DNA of 64,000 nt from Pigmentiphaga sp. NML080357 (GTDB lineage Bacteria; Pseudomonadota; Gammaproteobacteria; Burkholderiales; Burkholderiaceae_B). The position numbers and the translations under genes are program-made. Of the stretch, positions 42,552-51,373 are shown piece after piece. Position 1 is the stretch's first letter, and each line of letters opens with the position of its first letter. The stretch spans positions 1-64,000 of the forward strand of contig NZ_NINW01000043.1 of the NCBI RefSeq assembly GCF_002188465.1. The letters run 5' to 3'. Below the pieces are notes generated by a model that made no database searches, was not told where the DNA came from, and saw nothing but the letters and a program-made list of their open reading frames with translations.

Positions 42552-42848
42552 ATGATGATGGAAATGCGGACCTATACCCTGGTGCCGGGTGGCAGCGCGG
42601 AATACCTGCGCATCTACAACCAATCCGCCCGGGCGCTGCAGACGCGCATCCTGGGCAATCTGGCCGGCCTCTATCAGTCCGAGACCGGCGAGCTCAACCA
42701 GCTCGTCTTCCTCTGGGCCTACGAATCGCTGGACGAGCGCGCGAGCCGCCGCGCGCGGCTGGCCGAGGACGCCGAGTTCGCGGCTTTCCGCAAGTCGGTA
42801 CGGCACCTGCTGGTGAGGCAGGAAAGCCGCATCCTCGTGCAGGCCTGA
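42552..42848 (+). CDS. NIPSNAP-domain protein
   Basis: The 98-residue protein begins with the NIPSNAP signature EMRTYTLVPGGSAEYLRIY and continues with a GNLAGLYQSETGELNQLVFLWAY-type ferredoxin-like fold (quoted in part here: LNQLVFLWAYESL). Bacterial NIPSNAP proteins are small and of uncertain function, often in aromatic or amine catabolic operons. AAGGAG at 42537-42542 supports ATG 42552 rather than ATG 42543. Confidence 0.8.
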   Translation: MMMEMRTYTLVPGGSAEYLRIYNQSARALQTRILGNLAGLYQSETGELNQLVFLWAYESLDERASRRARLAEDAEFAAFRKSVRHLLVRQESRILVQA

Positions 42849-42867
42849 GGCGCGTCGGAGAACAGGG

Positions 42868-44523
42868 ATGAACAAGTCTTGCGACGTGCCCGTGCTTGTC
42901 GTCGGCGCCGGTCCGGTGGGCGCGACGCTGGCCAATCTGCTAGGCACCTACGGAGTCGGCACGTTGGTAGTCGACCGCAGCCCGGCGATCCTGGAGTATC
43001 CGCGCGCGGTGGGGCTGGACGACGAGGCCATGCGCACCTTCCAGGCCGCCGGCTTGGCCGAGGCCATGCTCCGCGACATGATCCAGAACGTGCCCATGCG
43101 CATGTACGGTGCCCGCAAGCAATGCTTCGCCGAGATCCTCCCCGCCACGCGCGAGTTCGGCTGGTACCGGCGCAACCTGTTTTCGCAGCCCCTGGGCGAG
43201 CAGACCCTGCGCGCCGGCCTGGCGCGCTTCCCGCACGTCGCGCTGGAGCTGGGCATCGAACTGGTGGCGTTGGAGCAGGACGAAGGCGGCGTCACCGCGA
43301 CGCTGCGCCGCCCGGACGGCACCGAGCGCATGGTGCGCGCCGCCTACCTGCTGGCCGCCGACGGCGGCCGCAGCACCGTGCGCGAAGGACTGCTCAAGCT
43401 GCCCTTCGGCGGCCAGACCCACGCCCACAAGTGGGTGGTGATCGAGTGCGACGCAGACCCCCTGGACGCGCCCTATACCGCGCTGCATTGCGAGCCCGCG
43501 CGTCCCTATGTCTGCCTGAAGCTGCCCTATGGCATCCGCCGCTGGGAGTTCATGCTGTTCGACGGCGAAGACGAAAACCAGATTCTCGATCCGGCCAAGG
43601 TGCGCGAACTGCTGGCGCCGCACGTGCCGGATCCGGAAGCCTTGAACGTGATCCGCGCGCGCGTCTACACCCATCACTCGCGCATCGCCGGATCCTTCGT
43701 GGTCGGACGTGTCTGCCTCGCGGGCGACGCGGCGCATCTTACGCCGCCGTGGATCGGGCAGGGGCTCAACGCCGGCCTGCGCGACGCCTGCAATCTTGCC
43801 TGGAAGATCGCGTGGATCGTCGGCGGCCGCCTGCGTCCGGAGGCGCTGCAGTCCTACCATGACGAGCGGCACGCGCATGCGAAGGCGATGATAGACCTGG
43901 CCGACAGGTTTGGCGCGGTGCTGTCGCTACGCAACCGCTGGCTTGCCATGCTGCGCGACGCGTTCTTCGGCGCCATCCGCGGCATCCCGGCGGTGCGCGA
44001 CTATGTCCTTCAGATGAAGTTCAAGCCCATGCCCCGGTATCGCGCCGGAGTCGTGCAGGACAGCGGCCAGGCGACGCGCGACGAGCGCGTCGGCCGTATG
44101 TTCATCCAGCCGCTGGTGGAGAAGGACGGCGGCGATTTCCAGAGATTGGACGATGCGCTCGGCCCGGGCTTCGCGCTGCTGATTCGCGCACCAGCAGCGC
44201 CGCTGCCGGGGAGGCTGGACAAGGAGTTGAGGCGCCTGGGTTGCAGGCTGGCCGCGGTCGCGCTGCCCCGCAGCGGCCCCGCGCCAGGGGCGCGTCCGCC
44301 GGCGCCGGCCGGCATGAGCCTGCTCGAAGATACCGAGAACGCGCTGCACCGCTGGTTCGCGGCGGCCGGCGCCGATTGGGTGCTGTTGCGTCCCGACCGC
44401 TACGTCGCGGCGGCCGGCAGGCACGCCGACATGCAGGGCGCGCTGGAGCGTTTCGTCGCCGAGTTCCTGCCGACTCCGGCCGAGCCGGAATCCGCCACAC
44501 TCGTCCTGGAGGCCGCCGCATGA
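42868..44523 (+). CDS. MhpA-like FAD aromatic hydroxylase
   Basis: The 551-residue protein shows the group A flavin monooxygenase motifs: VLVVGAGPVGATLANLLG at the N-terminus, LLAADGGRSTVREGL and VCLAGDAAHLTPPWIGQG. It matches 3-(3-hydroxyphenyl)propionate hydroxylase in length (554) and motifs. It adds a hydroxyl to a phenolic ring with NADH and O2. It has a normal N-terminus, unlike the paralogue at 33752. Its stop overlaps the sulfatase start (ATGA). Confidence 0.88.
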   Translation: MNKSCDVPVLVVGAGPVGATLANLLGTYGVGTLVVDRSPAILEYPRAVGLDDEAMRTFQAAGLAEAMLRDMIQNVPMRMYGARKQCFAEILPATREFGWYRRNLFSQPLGEQTLRAGLARFPHVALELGIELVALEQDEGGVTATLRRPDGTERMVRAAYLLAADGGRSTVREGLLKLPFGGQTHAHKWVVIECDADPLDAPYTALHCEPARPYVCLKLPYGIRRWEFMLFDGEDENQILDPAKVRELLAPHVPDPEALNVIRARVYTHHSRIAGSFVVGRVCLAGDAAHLTPPWIGQGLNAGLRDACNLAWKIAWIVGGRLRPEALQSYHDERHAHAKAMIDLADRFGAVLSLRNRWLAMLRDAFFGAIRGIPAVRDYVLQMKFKPMPRYRAGVVQDSGQATRDERVGRMFIQPLVEKDGGDFQRLDDALGPGFALLIRAPAAPLPGRLDKELRRLGCRLAAVALPRSGPAPGARPPAPAGMSLLEDTENALHRWFAAAGADWVLLRPDRYVAAAGRHADMQGALERFVAEFLPTPAEPESATLVLEAAA

Positions 44524-46115
44524 ACGCGCCGAACGACATCCCCCCCCATGCGGCGCGCAACGTGCTGTTCATCATGTGCGACCAGTTGCGGACGGATGCC
44601 TTGTCCTGCTACGGCGGGAGCGGCGCCTTGCGCACGCCCAACATCGACCGGCTGGCGGCGATGGGCGCGCGTTTCGAACGCGCCTACGTCAGCTCGGCGG
44701 TGTGCGGGCCGTCGCGCACGTCGTACTACACCGGCCGCTATCCCAGCTCGCATCGCGTGACCTGGAACCGCGTGCCCATGCCGGCGGACGAGTGGAGCCT
44801 GGGAGACTACCTGGCCGAGGCAGGCCGCGACTGCTGGTTGCTGGGCAAGACCCATTTCGTGCCGGACCGCCGTGGGCTGGCCACGCGCGGCCTGTCTGCG
44901 GAAGGCGCCGCCGGCGAACGGTTGATGGAAGGCGGCTTCAAGGTGCTGGAACGCTATGACGGCCACTTCGAAATGGAGGCGGGCAGCGGTTATCGCCGCT
45001 ACCTGATCGAGCATGGCTATGATCGCGACCGGCCTTGGGAGCGCGATGTGATCGGCAGCACGGGCCCGGACGGCGGCTTCGCCACGGGCTGGCTGCTGCG
45101 CAACGCGGGCCTGCCGGCGCGGATCGCCGAACGCCACTCCGAGACCGCGTATCTGACCGACCGGGCGATCGATTTCATCCAGGGACAGGGCGAGCAGCCG
45201 TGGGTGCTGCACCTGTCCTACATCAAGCCGCACTGGCCCTACAAGGCGCCCGCGCCCTACCACGACATGTATGCGGCGGAAGATGCCGCCGCGCCGGTGC
45301 GTGGCCAAGCCGAGCGCGAGCGGCCTCATCCGGTGCACGGCGCCTATCAGCGCCACGAGGAGTCTCTTTCGTTCGCGCAGGACGAAGTCTGGCGGGCCGT
45401 GCGGCCCGTCTACATGGGACTGGTCAAGCAGATCGACGACCACATCGGCCGCCTGCTCGGTCACCTGGAGCGCGCGGGCCGTTTGCGCGACACGCTGGTC
45501 GTCTTCTGCTCTGACCACGGCGACTTGCAAGGCGACCACTGGCTGGGAGAGAAGGAGTATTTCTTCGAGGGGGCCGTGCGCGTGCCGCTGATCGTCTACG
45601 ACCCGTCGCCTGCCGCCGATGCGCGGCGCGGCCATGCCGTGGCCGAGATTGCCGAGTGCGTGGACGTCGTGCCCACCATTCTGGACGCGCTGGGCCTGGA
45701 TGTGCCCGCGCATCGCGTCGAGGGGCAGTCGCTGCTGCCCTGGGTGCGAGGCCAGGCGGCCCGGCCCTCGAGGGAGTTCGCCGTCGGTTTCCTGGACTAC
45801 GCCTATCGCGAGGCACGGTTGTTCCTCGATCGGGGCGTGACCGAGTGCAGCGGCATGATGCTGGTGGACGACCGATACAAATTCCTGCGCTGGGAGGGCT
45901 TCCGCCCGCAGTTGTTCGACCTGCGCGAGGACCCGGGCGAGTTGCGGGACCTGGCCGAAGAAGCCTGGACCGCGCCCGTCCTGCGCCGCATGGGCGAGGC
46001 GCTGTGCGACTGGAACTGGCGCCGCCAGCGCCGCTGCACCGAGGCCTTCGAGCAGGTCGCAGCCCGCACGCATGCGCACGAACGCATGATGAACATCGTC
46101 ATCGGGCGCTGGTAA
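44520..46115 (+). CDS. Sulfatase / phosphonate monoester hydrolase-family enzyme
   Basis: The 531-residue protein has the sulfatase formylglycine motif CGPSR (C62), to be converted to formylglycine by a maturase. Metal ligands are in IMCDQLRTDALSCYG and CSDHGDLQGDHWLGEKEYFFEG. The GDHWLGEK pattern recalls phosphonate monoester hydrolases and choline-sulfatase-like enzymes. No signal peptide is present, so it is cytoplasmic. Its start is coupled to the hydroxylase. An aromatic sulfate or phosphate ester is a plausible substrate. Confidence 0.85.
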   Translation: MNAPNDIPPHAARNVLFIMCDQLRTDALSCYGGSGALRTPNIDRLAAMGARFERAYVSSAVCGPSRTSYYTGRYPSSHRVTWNRVPMPADEWSLGDYLAEAGRDCWLLGKTHFVPDRRGLATRGLSAEGAAGERLMEGGFKVLERYDGHFEMEAGSGYRRYLIEHGYDRDRPWERDVIGSTGPDGGFATGWLLRNAGLPARIAERHSETAYLTDRAIDFIQGQGEQPWVLHLSYIKPHWPYKAPAPYHDMYAAEDAAAPVRGQAERERPHPVHGAYQRHEESLSFAQDEVWRAVRPVYMGLVKQIDDHIGRLLGHLERAGRLRDTLVVFCSDHGDLQGDHWLGEKEYFFEGAVRVPLIVYDPSPAADARRGHAVAEIAECVDVVPTILDALGLDVPAHRVEGQSLLPWVRGQAARPSREFAVGFLDYAYREARLFLDRGVTECSGMMLVDDRYKFLRWEGFRPQLFDLREDPGELRDLAEEAWTAPVLRRMGEALCDWNWRRQRRCTEAFEQVAARTHAHERMMNIVIGRW

Positions 46116-46133
46116 GCCCGCTTCCTCGTGGTG

Positions 46134-46149
46134 GCCGGGGCATCCCGGC
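46134..46149. other. Intra-operon hairpin
   Basis: GCCGGG-GCAT-CCCGGC forms a perfect 6-bp stem between the sulfatase stop and the Bug start. No T-run follows. It could protect or attenuate the downstream mRNA. Confidence 0.35.
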
Positions 46150-46171
46150 TCCATCGTCATCGGAGAGCATC

Positions 46172-47149
46172 ATGGCAAGTCTGAAGTCCCTTTTCGCCTT
46201 TCTTGCGCTGGCCTGCGCAGTCTACCTGCCGGTCCGGGCCGAGACGCCCTGGGGGCCGGAGCAGGTACGCATCGTCGTTCCCTATCCTCCGGGCACCGAA
46301 CCCGACGTGCTCGCGCGCGACCTGGGCAACCAGCTCGCCAAGCGCACCGGCAAGGTGTTCGTCGTGGAGAACAAGCCCGGTGCCAATGCCATCATCGGCG
46401 CGAGCAACGTCGCCAAGGCGGCGGGCGACGGGTCGGCCCTCTTGATGGTCGACCGGCTGGCGCTGGTCGCCAATCCCTTCCTGTACGCCAATCTGCCCTA
46501 CGACTGGCGCAAGGAGCTCAAGCCTGTGGCGGACGTCGGCCACATCGACCTGTACGTGGCCGTACGCAGCGGCCTGGGCGTGAGCGACTACAAGGGGTTC
46601 ATGGACAAGGCGCGCGCCGGGCGCGGCGGCATCAACGTGGGCACCGGCGGGAACGGGCATGTGTCCCACCTGGGCATGGCCATGCTGGCCGCCTCCGAGG
46701 GCGTGGACTTTACCTACGTACCCTTCAAGGGCGTGGCGCCCGCGCTGACCGCGCTCCTGGGCGGCGAGGTTGACGCCTTGATGGCCGGCGGACTGGTGAT
46801 GAGCCAACAGATACAGAGCGGCAAGATCAAGGTGCTGGTCAGTGGTGCGCAGACGCGTAGCGACTTCCTGCCCGAGGTACCGACGCTGGCCGAGGCCGGC
46901 GGCAAGCCCGCATCCATTCCGTCGACGGTGTTCTCGGTCTTCGCGCCGGGCGTCATGTCCGACGGGCTGGCCGCGCACATCAATAAGGAAATCCGTATGG
47001 CGATGGACGATGCGGTGCTGCGCGCCAACTACGGCAAGCGCGGCGTGGAGATCCGCATACCGGCCCCCGAGCAGACGCGCGCGGAGATGGAGCGGGATGC
47101 CGCCGTGTACGGACCGCTGATCAAGAGACTGGGCGTGACGGCGCAATGA
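46172..47149 (+). CDS. Bug-family (TctC-like) periplasmic receptor
   Basis: The 325-residue protein has a signal peptide cleaved near VRA (residue 23). The mature part has [38 protein letters not shown] and a [14 protein letters not shown] segment. It differs from the other Bugs in lacking PDGYTL (GDGSALL instead). The aldehyde dehydrogenase start overlaps its stop (ATGA), placing the receptor inside the operon. Confidence 0.9.
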   Translation: MASLKSLFAFLALACAVYLPVRAETPWGPEQVRIVVPYPPGTEPDVLARDLGNQLAKRTGKVFVVENKPGANAIIGASNVAKAAGDGSALLMVDRLALVANPFLYANLPYDWRKELKPVADVGHIDLYVAVRSGLGVSDYKGFMDKARAGRGGINVGTGGNGHVSHLGMAMLAASEGVDFTYVPFKGVAPALTALLGGEVDALMAGGLVMSQQIQSGKIKVLVSGAQTRSDFLPEVPTLAEAGGKPASIPSTVFSVFAPGVMSDGLAAHINKEIRMAMDDAVLRANYGKRGVEIRIPAPEQTRAEMERDAAVYGPLIKRLGVTAQ

Positions 47150-48603
47150 CTGAACCTCGAACCAGGAGCGCGGACATATACCGCAAGCTGGCTTTCTACA
47201 TCGATGGCGAATTCTTCGACGCCGACGGAGGTCACGGCAGCGAGGTCGTCAACCCGGCCACCGGGCAGGTCATCGGTCGGTTGCCCCATGTGGGTGTCAC
47301 AGAACTCGACCGCGCCGTCGCCGCCGCCGAGCGCGCCTTTCCAGGATGGCGGCGCACTTCTCCGCTGGCGCGGTCCGACCTGTTGCGACAGGTGGCGGCG
47401 CTGGTCCGTGAACGAGCCTCCGGCATCGCGCGGGACATCACGCTGGACGAGGGCAAGCCGCTGGCTGAGGCCCTGGTCGAGGTCGAATCCTGCGCCGAGC
47501 ACGTGGAGTGGCATGCAGAGGAATGCCGCCGCGTTTACGGCCGCGTGATCCCGGCGCGCCAGCCGGATGTGCGACAGCTCGTGGTGCGAGAGCCGATAGG
47601 TGTGTGCGCGGTTTTCTCGCCATGGAACTTCCCGTTCGCCCAGGCCATCCGCAAGGTGGCCGCCGCGCTGGCGGCAGGCTGCACGTTGATACTTAAGGGA
47701 CCCGAGGAATCGCCCAGCGCGGTGGTCGCGATTGCCGAGCTGTTCCACGATGCCGGGCTGCCCCCCGGCGTACTTAACATCGTGTGGGGCGATCCGGCGG
47801 CGATTTCGCGCCATCTCATCACCGCGCACGCGGTGCGCAAGATTTCCTTCACCGGCTCGGTGCCCGTGGGCAAGCAGCTGGCCGCGCTGGCGGGTGCGCA
47901 CATGAAGCGGATGACGATGGAGCTGGGCGGCCATTCCCCGGTCCTGGTGTTCGCCGATGCCGATATCGAACGGGCAGCGGCGATGCTGGCCCGCTTCAAG
48001 CTGCGCAACGCGGGCCAGGTATGTGTGTCGCCGACCCGCTTCTATGTCCAGCGGTCCGCCTATCCGCGTTTTCTGGAAGCCTTCGCGCAGGCCATGGCCG
48101 AGACCCGGCTGGGCGATGGGCTGGACGAGGGCACGCAGATGGGACCGCTGGCCAATCCTCGCCGCGTGGCTGCTATGGCCGCGCTGGTCGAGGATGCCGT
48201 CGCCCGTGGCGGTCGCATCGTGACCGGCGGCACCTGCCGCGAACGGCAGGGGTTTTTCTTCGCTCCGACGGTGCTGACGGGCTTGGCTGACGATGCGCGG
48301 ATCATGCAGGAGGAACCTTTCGGTCCCATCGCGCCGGTGGTTCCCTTCGACACCGAGGATGAAGCCGTGCGGCGCGCCAACGCCCTGCCGTTCGGCCTGG
48401 CCTCGTACGTCTTTACCGAATCGCTCAAGACGGCTACGCGGGTGGCCGATGGTTTGGAGACCGGCATGGTGAACATCAACCACTTCGGTATGGGGCCGGC
48501 GGAGATTCCCTTCGGTGGGATCAAGGACAGCGGGATGGGAACCGAGGGCGGGACCGAGACCTTCGACGGGTACCTGGTGACCAAGTTCATCACCCAGGTC
48601 TAG
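47146..48603 (+). CDS. NAD(P)-dependent aldehyde dehydrogenase (succinate-semialdehyde dehydrogenase-like)
   Basis: The 485-residue protein has all ALDH elements: the [19 protein letters not shown] substrate funnel with Asn, the catalytic Glu in MELGGHSP and the catalytic Cys in [20 protein letters not shown] and the final [13 protein letters not shown] complete the fold. The Cys-Val-Ser-Pro context is typical of the GabD group. It oxidises an aldehyde to an acid. In this setting it could take the aldehyde released by an aldolase. Last gene of the eleven-gene operon. Confidence 0.9.
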   Translation: MTEPRTRSADIYRKLAFYIDGEFFDADGGHGSEVVNPATGQVIGRLPHVGVTELDRAVAAAERAFPGWRRTSPLARSDLLRQVAALVRERASGIARDITLDEGKPLAEALVEVESCAEHVEWHAEECRRVYGRVIPARQPDVRQLVVREPIGVCAVFSPWNFPFAQAIRKVAAALAAGCTLILKGPEESPSAVVAIAELFHDAGLPPGVLNIVWGDPAAISRHLITAHAVRKISFTGSVPVGKQLAALAGAHMKRMTMELGGHSPVLVFADADIERAAAMLARFKLRNAGQVCVSPTRFYVQRSAYPRFLEAFAQAMAETRLGDGLDEGTQMGPLANPRRVAAMAALVEDAVARGGRIVTGGTCRERQGFFFAPTVLTGLADDARIMQEEPFGPIAPVVPFDTEDEAVRRANALPFGLASYVFTESLKTATRVADGLETGMVNINHFGMGPAEIPFGGIKDSGMGTEGGTETFDGYLVTKFITQV

Positions 48604-48635
48604 GTGCCGAGGGCCGCGCTGGTCCCTTCAGTCCC

Positions 48636-49853
48636 TCAGTCCGGCGTCAACCGCGTGCTGCTCGGCTGGCGCCGCTCGATGCTCCACTTCAGCAGCGCGG
48701 CGCATCGATAAATGCCATGCGCGAACTTGCCGTAGGGCAGGGTCAGGAACAAGGCCATGACCACGCCCAGGTGCATCGCCAGCAGCAGACCCATGGCGCT
48801 CGTGTCGCGCAGGGCCAGCAGCGCGAGTCCGGTCAGGCTGGTCAGGAACAGCAGGCAGATGAAGCCGCGGTCCATGGGGCGCTGGTCGGGATCGCCGTGT
48901 TCCGGATGGCGGTGCAGGTTCAGCCACAACAGTCCGGCCGGTCCGATCAAGAGGCTGATGCCACCCGCGGTGCCCAGCACCACGGGCAGGCTGGTCAACC
49001 GATACGGCGCGTGCAGGCCCAACGCATAGTGATAGAGCGTGGCCACGCAGGTGGCTGCAAAGCAGAGCATGAAGCCGTAGAAGGTGAAGTGGTGGAACCG
49101 GCGCCGCGCCAGGGTGAACGCGTCGTCTTCTTCGTTGCAGCCCTTGCCGTGTCCGCCGTCCAGGTACTTCAGGCGCAACGCGTCGTGCGTGGCCTCGGCC
49201 ACGGCGGCGCCGGTAGGCGCGCCGGGAGACACGTTCCGCCAGAAGCGCGCCACGCCGACTCCCAGCGCGACGATGGCGAGCACGAACACGGTGCCGAACA
49301 GCGCCACCAGCAGGTTGTGCGGAAAAATGGCGTAGAAGTCGCCCGCGAGCGGCGCATGCCAGAGGCCGCCGTTCATGGCTGCGGCCAGCACCAGGAACAG
49401 CGATAGCGCGAAAGCCGTCGCCAGTGCCAGCGTGACGCCGTTGTGGCGGTACAGGCGTCCGAGGAAACCCGGCCAGGCATAGTCGCCGTAGGTCTGCACG
49501 CGGACTTTTGCCATGGCGCGCGGCACATTGACGGCAAACTCGTTCGGCGGCGCGTACTGGCAGGCATGCAGGCAGGCGCCGCAGTTGTGGCACAGGTTGG
49601 CCAGGTAGTGGACGTCGGCCTTCCCGAAGTCCAGCCTGCGCATCATGGCCGGGAACGTCGCGCAAAATCCTTCGCAATAGCGGCAGGCGTTGCATATCTG
49701 CAGGACGCGGGCCGCTTCGCTTTCCTCTGCGGTCAGCGCGGTCGTACAGGCATCGCCCCGCGCGGCGGCGTCGGTGCGCCATTGCACCGGCACGGCTTGT
49801 ACGCCGGACGCCAGGGTTTGCGCATCGCGCGCGAGGTCCTCAAGCTGCTTCAA
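48636..49853 (-). CDS. tcuB: Tricarballylate utilisation 4Fe-4S membrane protein
   Basis: The 405-residue protein has two cysteine clusters for [4Fe-4S] centres (C54, C57, C60, C64 and C88, C91, C94, C98). About six membrane helices follow. TcuB reoxidises the flavin of TcuA and passes electrons to the quinone pool. A TTG at 49853 is the only suitable start (GGAG upstream); no ATG is available before the first cluster. The start overlaps the end of tcuA by 14 bases. Confidence 0.88.
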   Translation of the reverse strand: MKQLEDLARDAQTLASGVQAVPVQWRTDAAARGDACTTALTAEESEAARVLQICNACRYCEGFCATFPAMMRRLDFGKADVHYLANLCHNCGACLHACQYAPPNEFAVNVPRAMAKVRVQTYGDYAWPGFLGRLYRHNGVTLALATAFALSLFLVLAAAMNGGLWHAPLAGDFYAIFPHNLLVALFGTVFVLAIVALGVGVARFWRNVSPGAPTGAAVAEATHDALRLKYLDGGHGKGCNEEDDAFTLARRRFHHFTFYGFMLCFAATCVATLYHYALGLHAPYRLTSLPVVLGTAGGISLLIGPAGLLWLNLHRHPEHGDPDQRPMDRGFICLLFLTSLTGLALLALRDTSAMGLLLAMHLGVVMALFLTLPYGKFAHGIYRCAALLKWSIERRQPSSTRLTPD

Positions 49854-51255
49854 GATCGGGTGCTCCGTGAGTGCGGTTCTGCGCGGCCTCGGCGGCGCGG
49901 GTGCCGGCGATGCGGCCGAAGGCCGTGCCGATGGACATGCCGACGCCGGCGGTGTAGCCCTTGCCGAGCACGTTCCCGGACATCATTTCGCCGGCGCAGA
50001 AGAGGTTGGGACTGGGATGGCCGCCGAAGTGCACGGCGGCGTTCTCGTCGACCTTGGTGCCCAGGTAGGTAAAGGTAATGCCCGGCCGCAGGGGGTAGGC
50101 GAAATAGGGCGGCGTATCGAGCGGCCGGGCCCAGTGCGTCTTGGCCGGCGCGATGCCCTCTGTGCGGCAGTCGTCCATGACGGTGTGGTCGAAGCGCTCG
50201 CCGCGGCAGGCCGCGTTGAATTCCCGCACCGTCCGCATGAGACGGGTTTCGTCCAGTCCCGTCTGGCGGGCGAGTCCCGGCAGGGTGTCGGCCCGGATGC
50301 CCGGGAAGACCGGCGGCATGAAGCGCCCGACCGCCTTGGCGTCGATGATGGAATAGGCGATCTGGCCGGGCTGGAAGGCCACCAGCCGGCCCCAGATCGC
50401 ATAGCGCTTGGGCCAGAAGTCCTCGCCTTCGTCGTAGAAGCGCTGCGCGTCGCGATTGACCACGATGCCCAGCGATACGCAATCCAGGCGGGTGCAGATG
50501 CCGCCGTCGTACAGCGGCGAGCGCGCATCGATGGCTACGCAATGGGATTGCGTCGGGTCGCCGATCATGTCGGCGCCGGCGCCGATCATGAACTTCAGCA
50601 AGGCACCCTGGTTGTACCGGGTGCCGCGTATCAGGAAGTTGTCCGCCGGCCATTCGCCCCGTTCGTTCTGGCCCCAGGCTTCGCGCATCCATTGCAGGTT
50701 GGACTCGAAGCCGCCGCACGCCATGACACAGGCGCGCGCGGGAATGCGCTCGTCCCCGGCCAGCGCCGCGACGAAACGGTCGCCGTCCAGTTCCAGCGCA
50801 TGCACCGGCGTGCCGTAGCGGATCTGCACGCCCAGGCGCTCGGCGCTGCGATAGTAGGCATTGACCAGCGCCCGGCCGCCGCCCATGAAGAAGGCGTTGG
50901 TGCGGGCGATGTGCAGCGTGCCGGATAGCGCCGGCTGGAAGTTCACGCCGTGCTTGCGCATCCAGTCCCGGCAGTTGGACGAGGCCCGGATGACAAGGCG
51001 GGCGAGCTTTTCATCGGTCATGCCGCCGGTGACCTTGAGCAGGTCCTGCCAGAATTCCTCTTCAGGGTAGCTGTCGACCAGAACGTCTTCGGGACCGTCG
51101 TGCATGCAGCGCAGATTGCGCGTGTGCTGGGAATTGCCCCCGCGCCATTCCCGCGGCGCGGCTTCCAGCAACATGACGCTGGCGCCCGCTTCGCGCGCCA
51201 TCAGGGCCGCGCACAAGGCGGCGTTGCCGCCGCCGATGACCAGGACATCTATCAT
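49840..51255 (-). CDS. tcuA: Tricarballylate dehydrogenase (FAD)
   Basis: The 471-residue flavoprotein begins with [20 protein letters not shown] and has the fumarate-reductase-type FAD-binding region with [16 protein letters not shown] and [10 protein letters not shown]. The C-terminal [19 protein letters not shown] closes the FAD site. TcuA oxidises tricarballylate to cis-aconitate. Adjacent acnB-encoded aconitase a few kilobases away would take the product. No tcuC transporter is next to it, so uptake must be by another system. Confidence 0.88.
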   Translation of the reverse strand: MIDVLVIGGGNAALCAALMAREAGASVMLLEAAPREWRGGNSQHTRNLRCMHDGPEDVLVDSYPEEEFWQDLLKVTGGMTDEKLARLVIRASSNCRDWMRKHGVNFQPALSGTLHIARTNAFFMGGGRALVNAYYRSAERLGVQIRYGTPVHALELDGDRFVAALAGDERIPARACVMACGGFESNLQWMREAWGQNERGEWPADNFLIRGTRYNQGALLKFMIGAGADMIGDPTQSHCVAIDARSPLYDGGICTRLDCVSLGIVVNRDAQRFYDEGEDFWPKRYAIWGRLVAFQPGQIAYSIIDAKAVGRFMPPVFPGIRADTLPGLARQTGLDETRLMRTVREFNAACRGERFDHTVMDDCRTEGIAPAKTHWARPLDTPPYFAYPLRPGITFTYLGTKVDENAAVHFGGHPSPNLFCAGEMMSGNVLGKGYTAGVGMSIGTAFGRIAGTRAAEAAQNRTHGAPDLEAA

Positions 51256-51330
51256 TCCGCCTTCCTATCAGTGTTGGGCCACTGTAGGCGGGGCGGCGCC
51301 GGCGCGCTAGACGGCGGGCCGGCAATGGGG

Positions 51331-51345
51331 GTTCACGATTTGTGA
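51331..51345. promoter_or_regulatory. LysR-type operator (T-N13-A dyad) upstream of tcuA
   Basis: TTCAC-GATTT-GTGAA is a perfect dyad about 75 bases upstream of the tcuA start. It fits a LysR binding site. A LysR gene lies at 53493, beyond the serine hydrolase. Role inferred. Confidence 0.45.
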
Positions 51346-51373
51346 ACGGCCACGATGGCGTGGCCAGGCGCGA

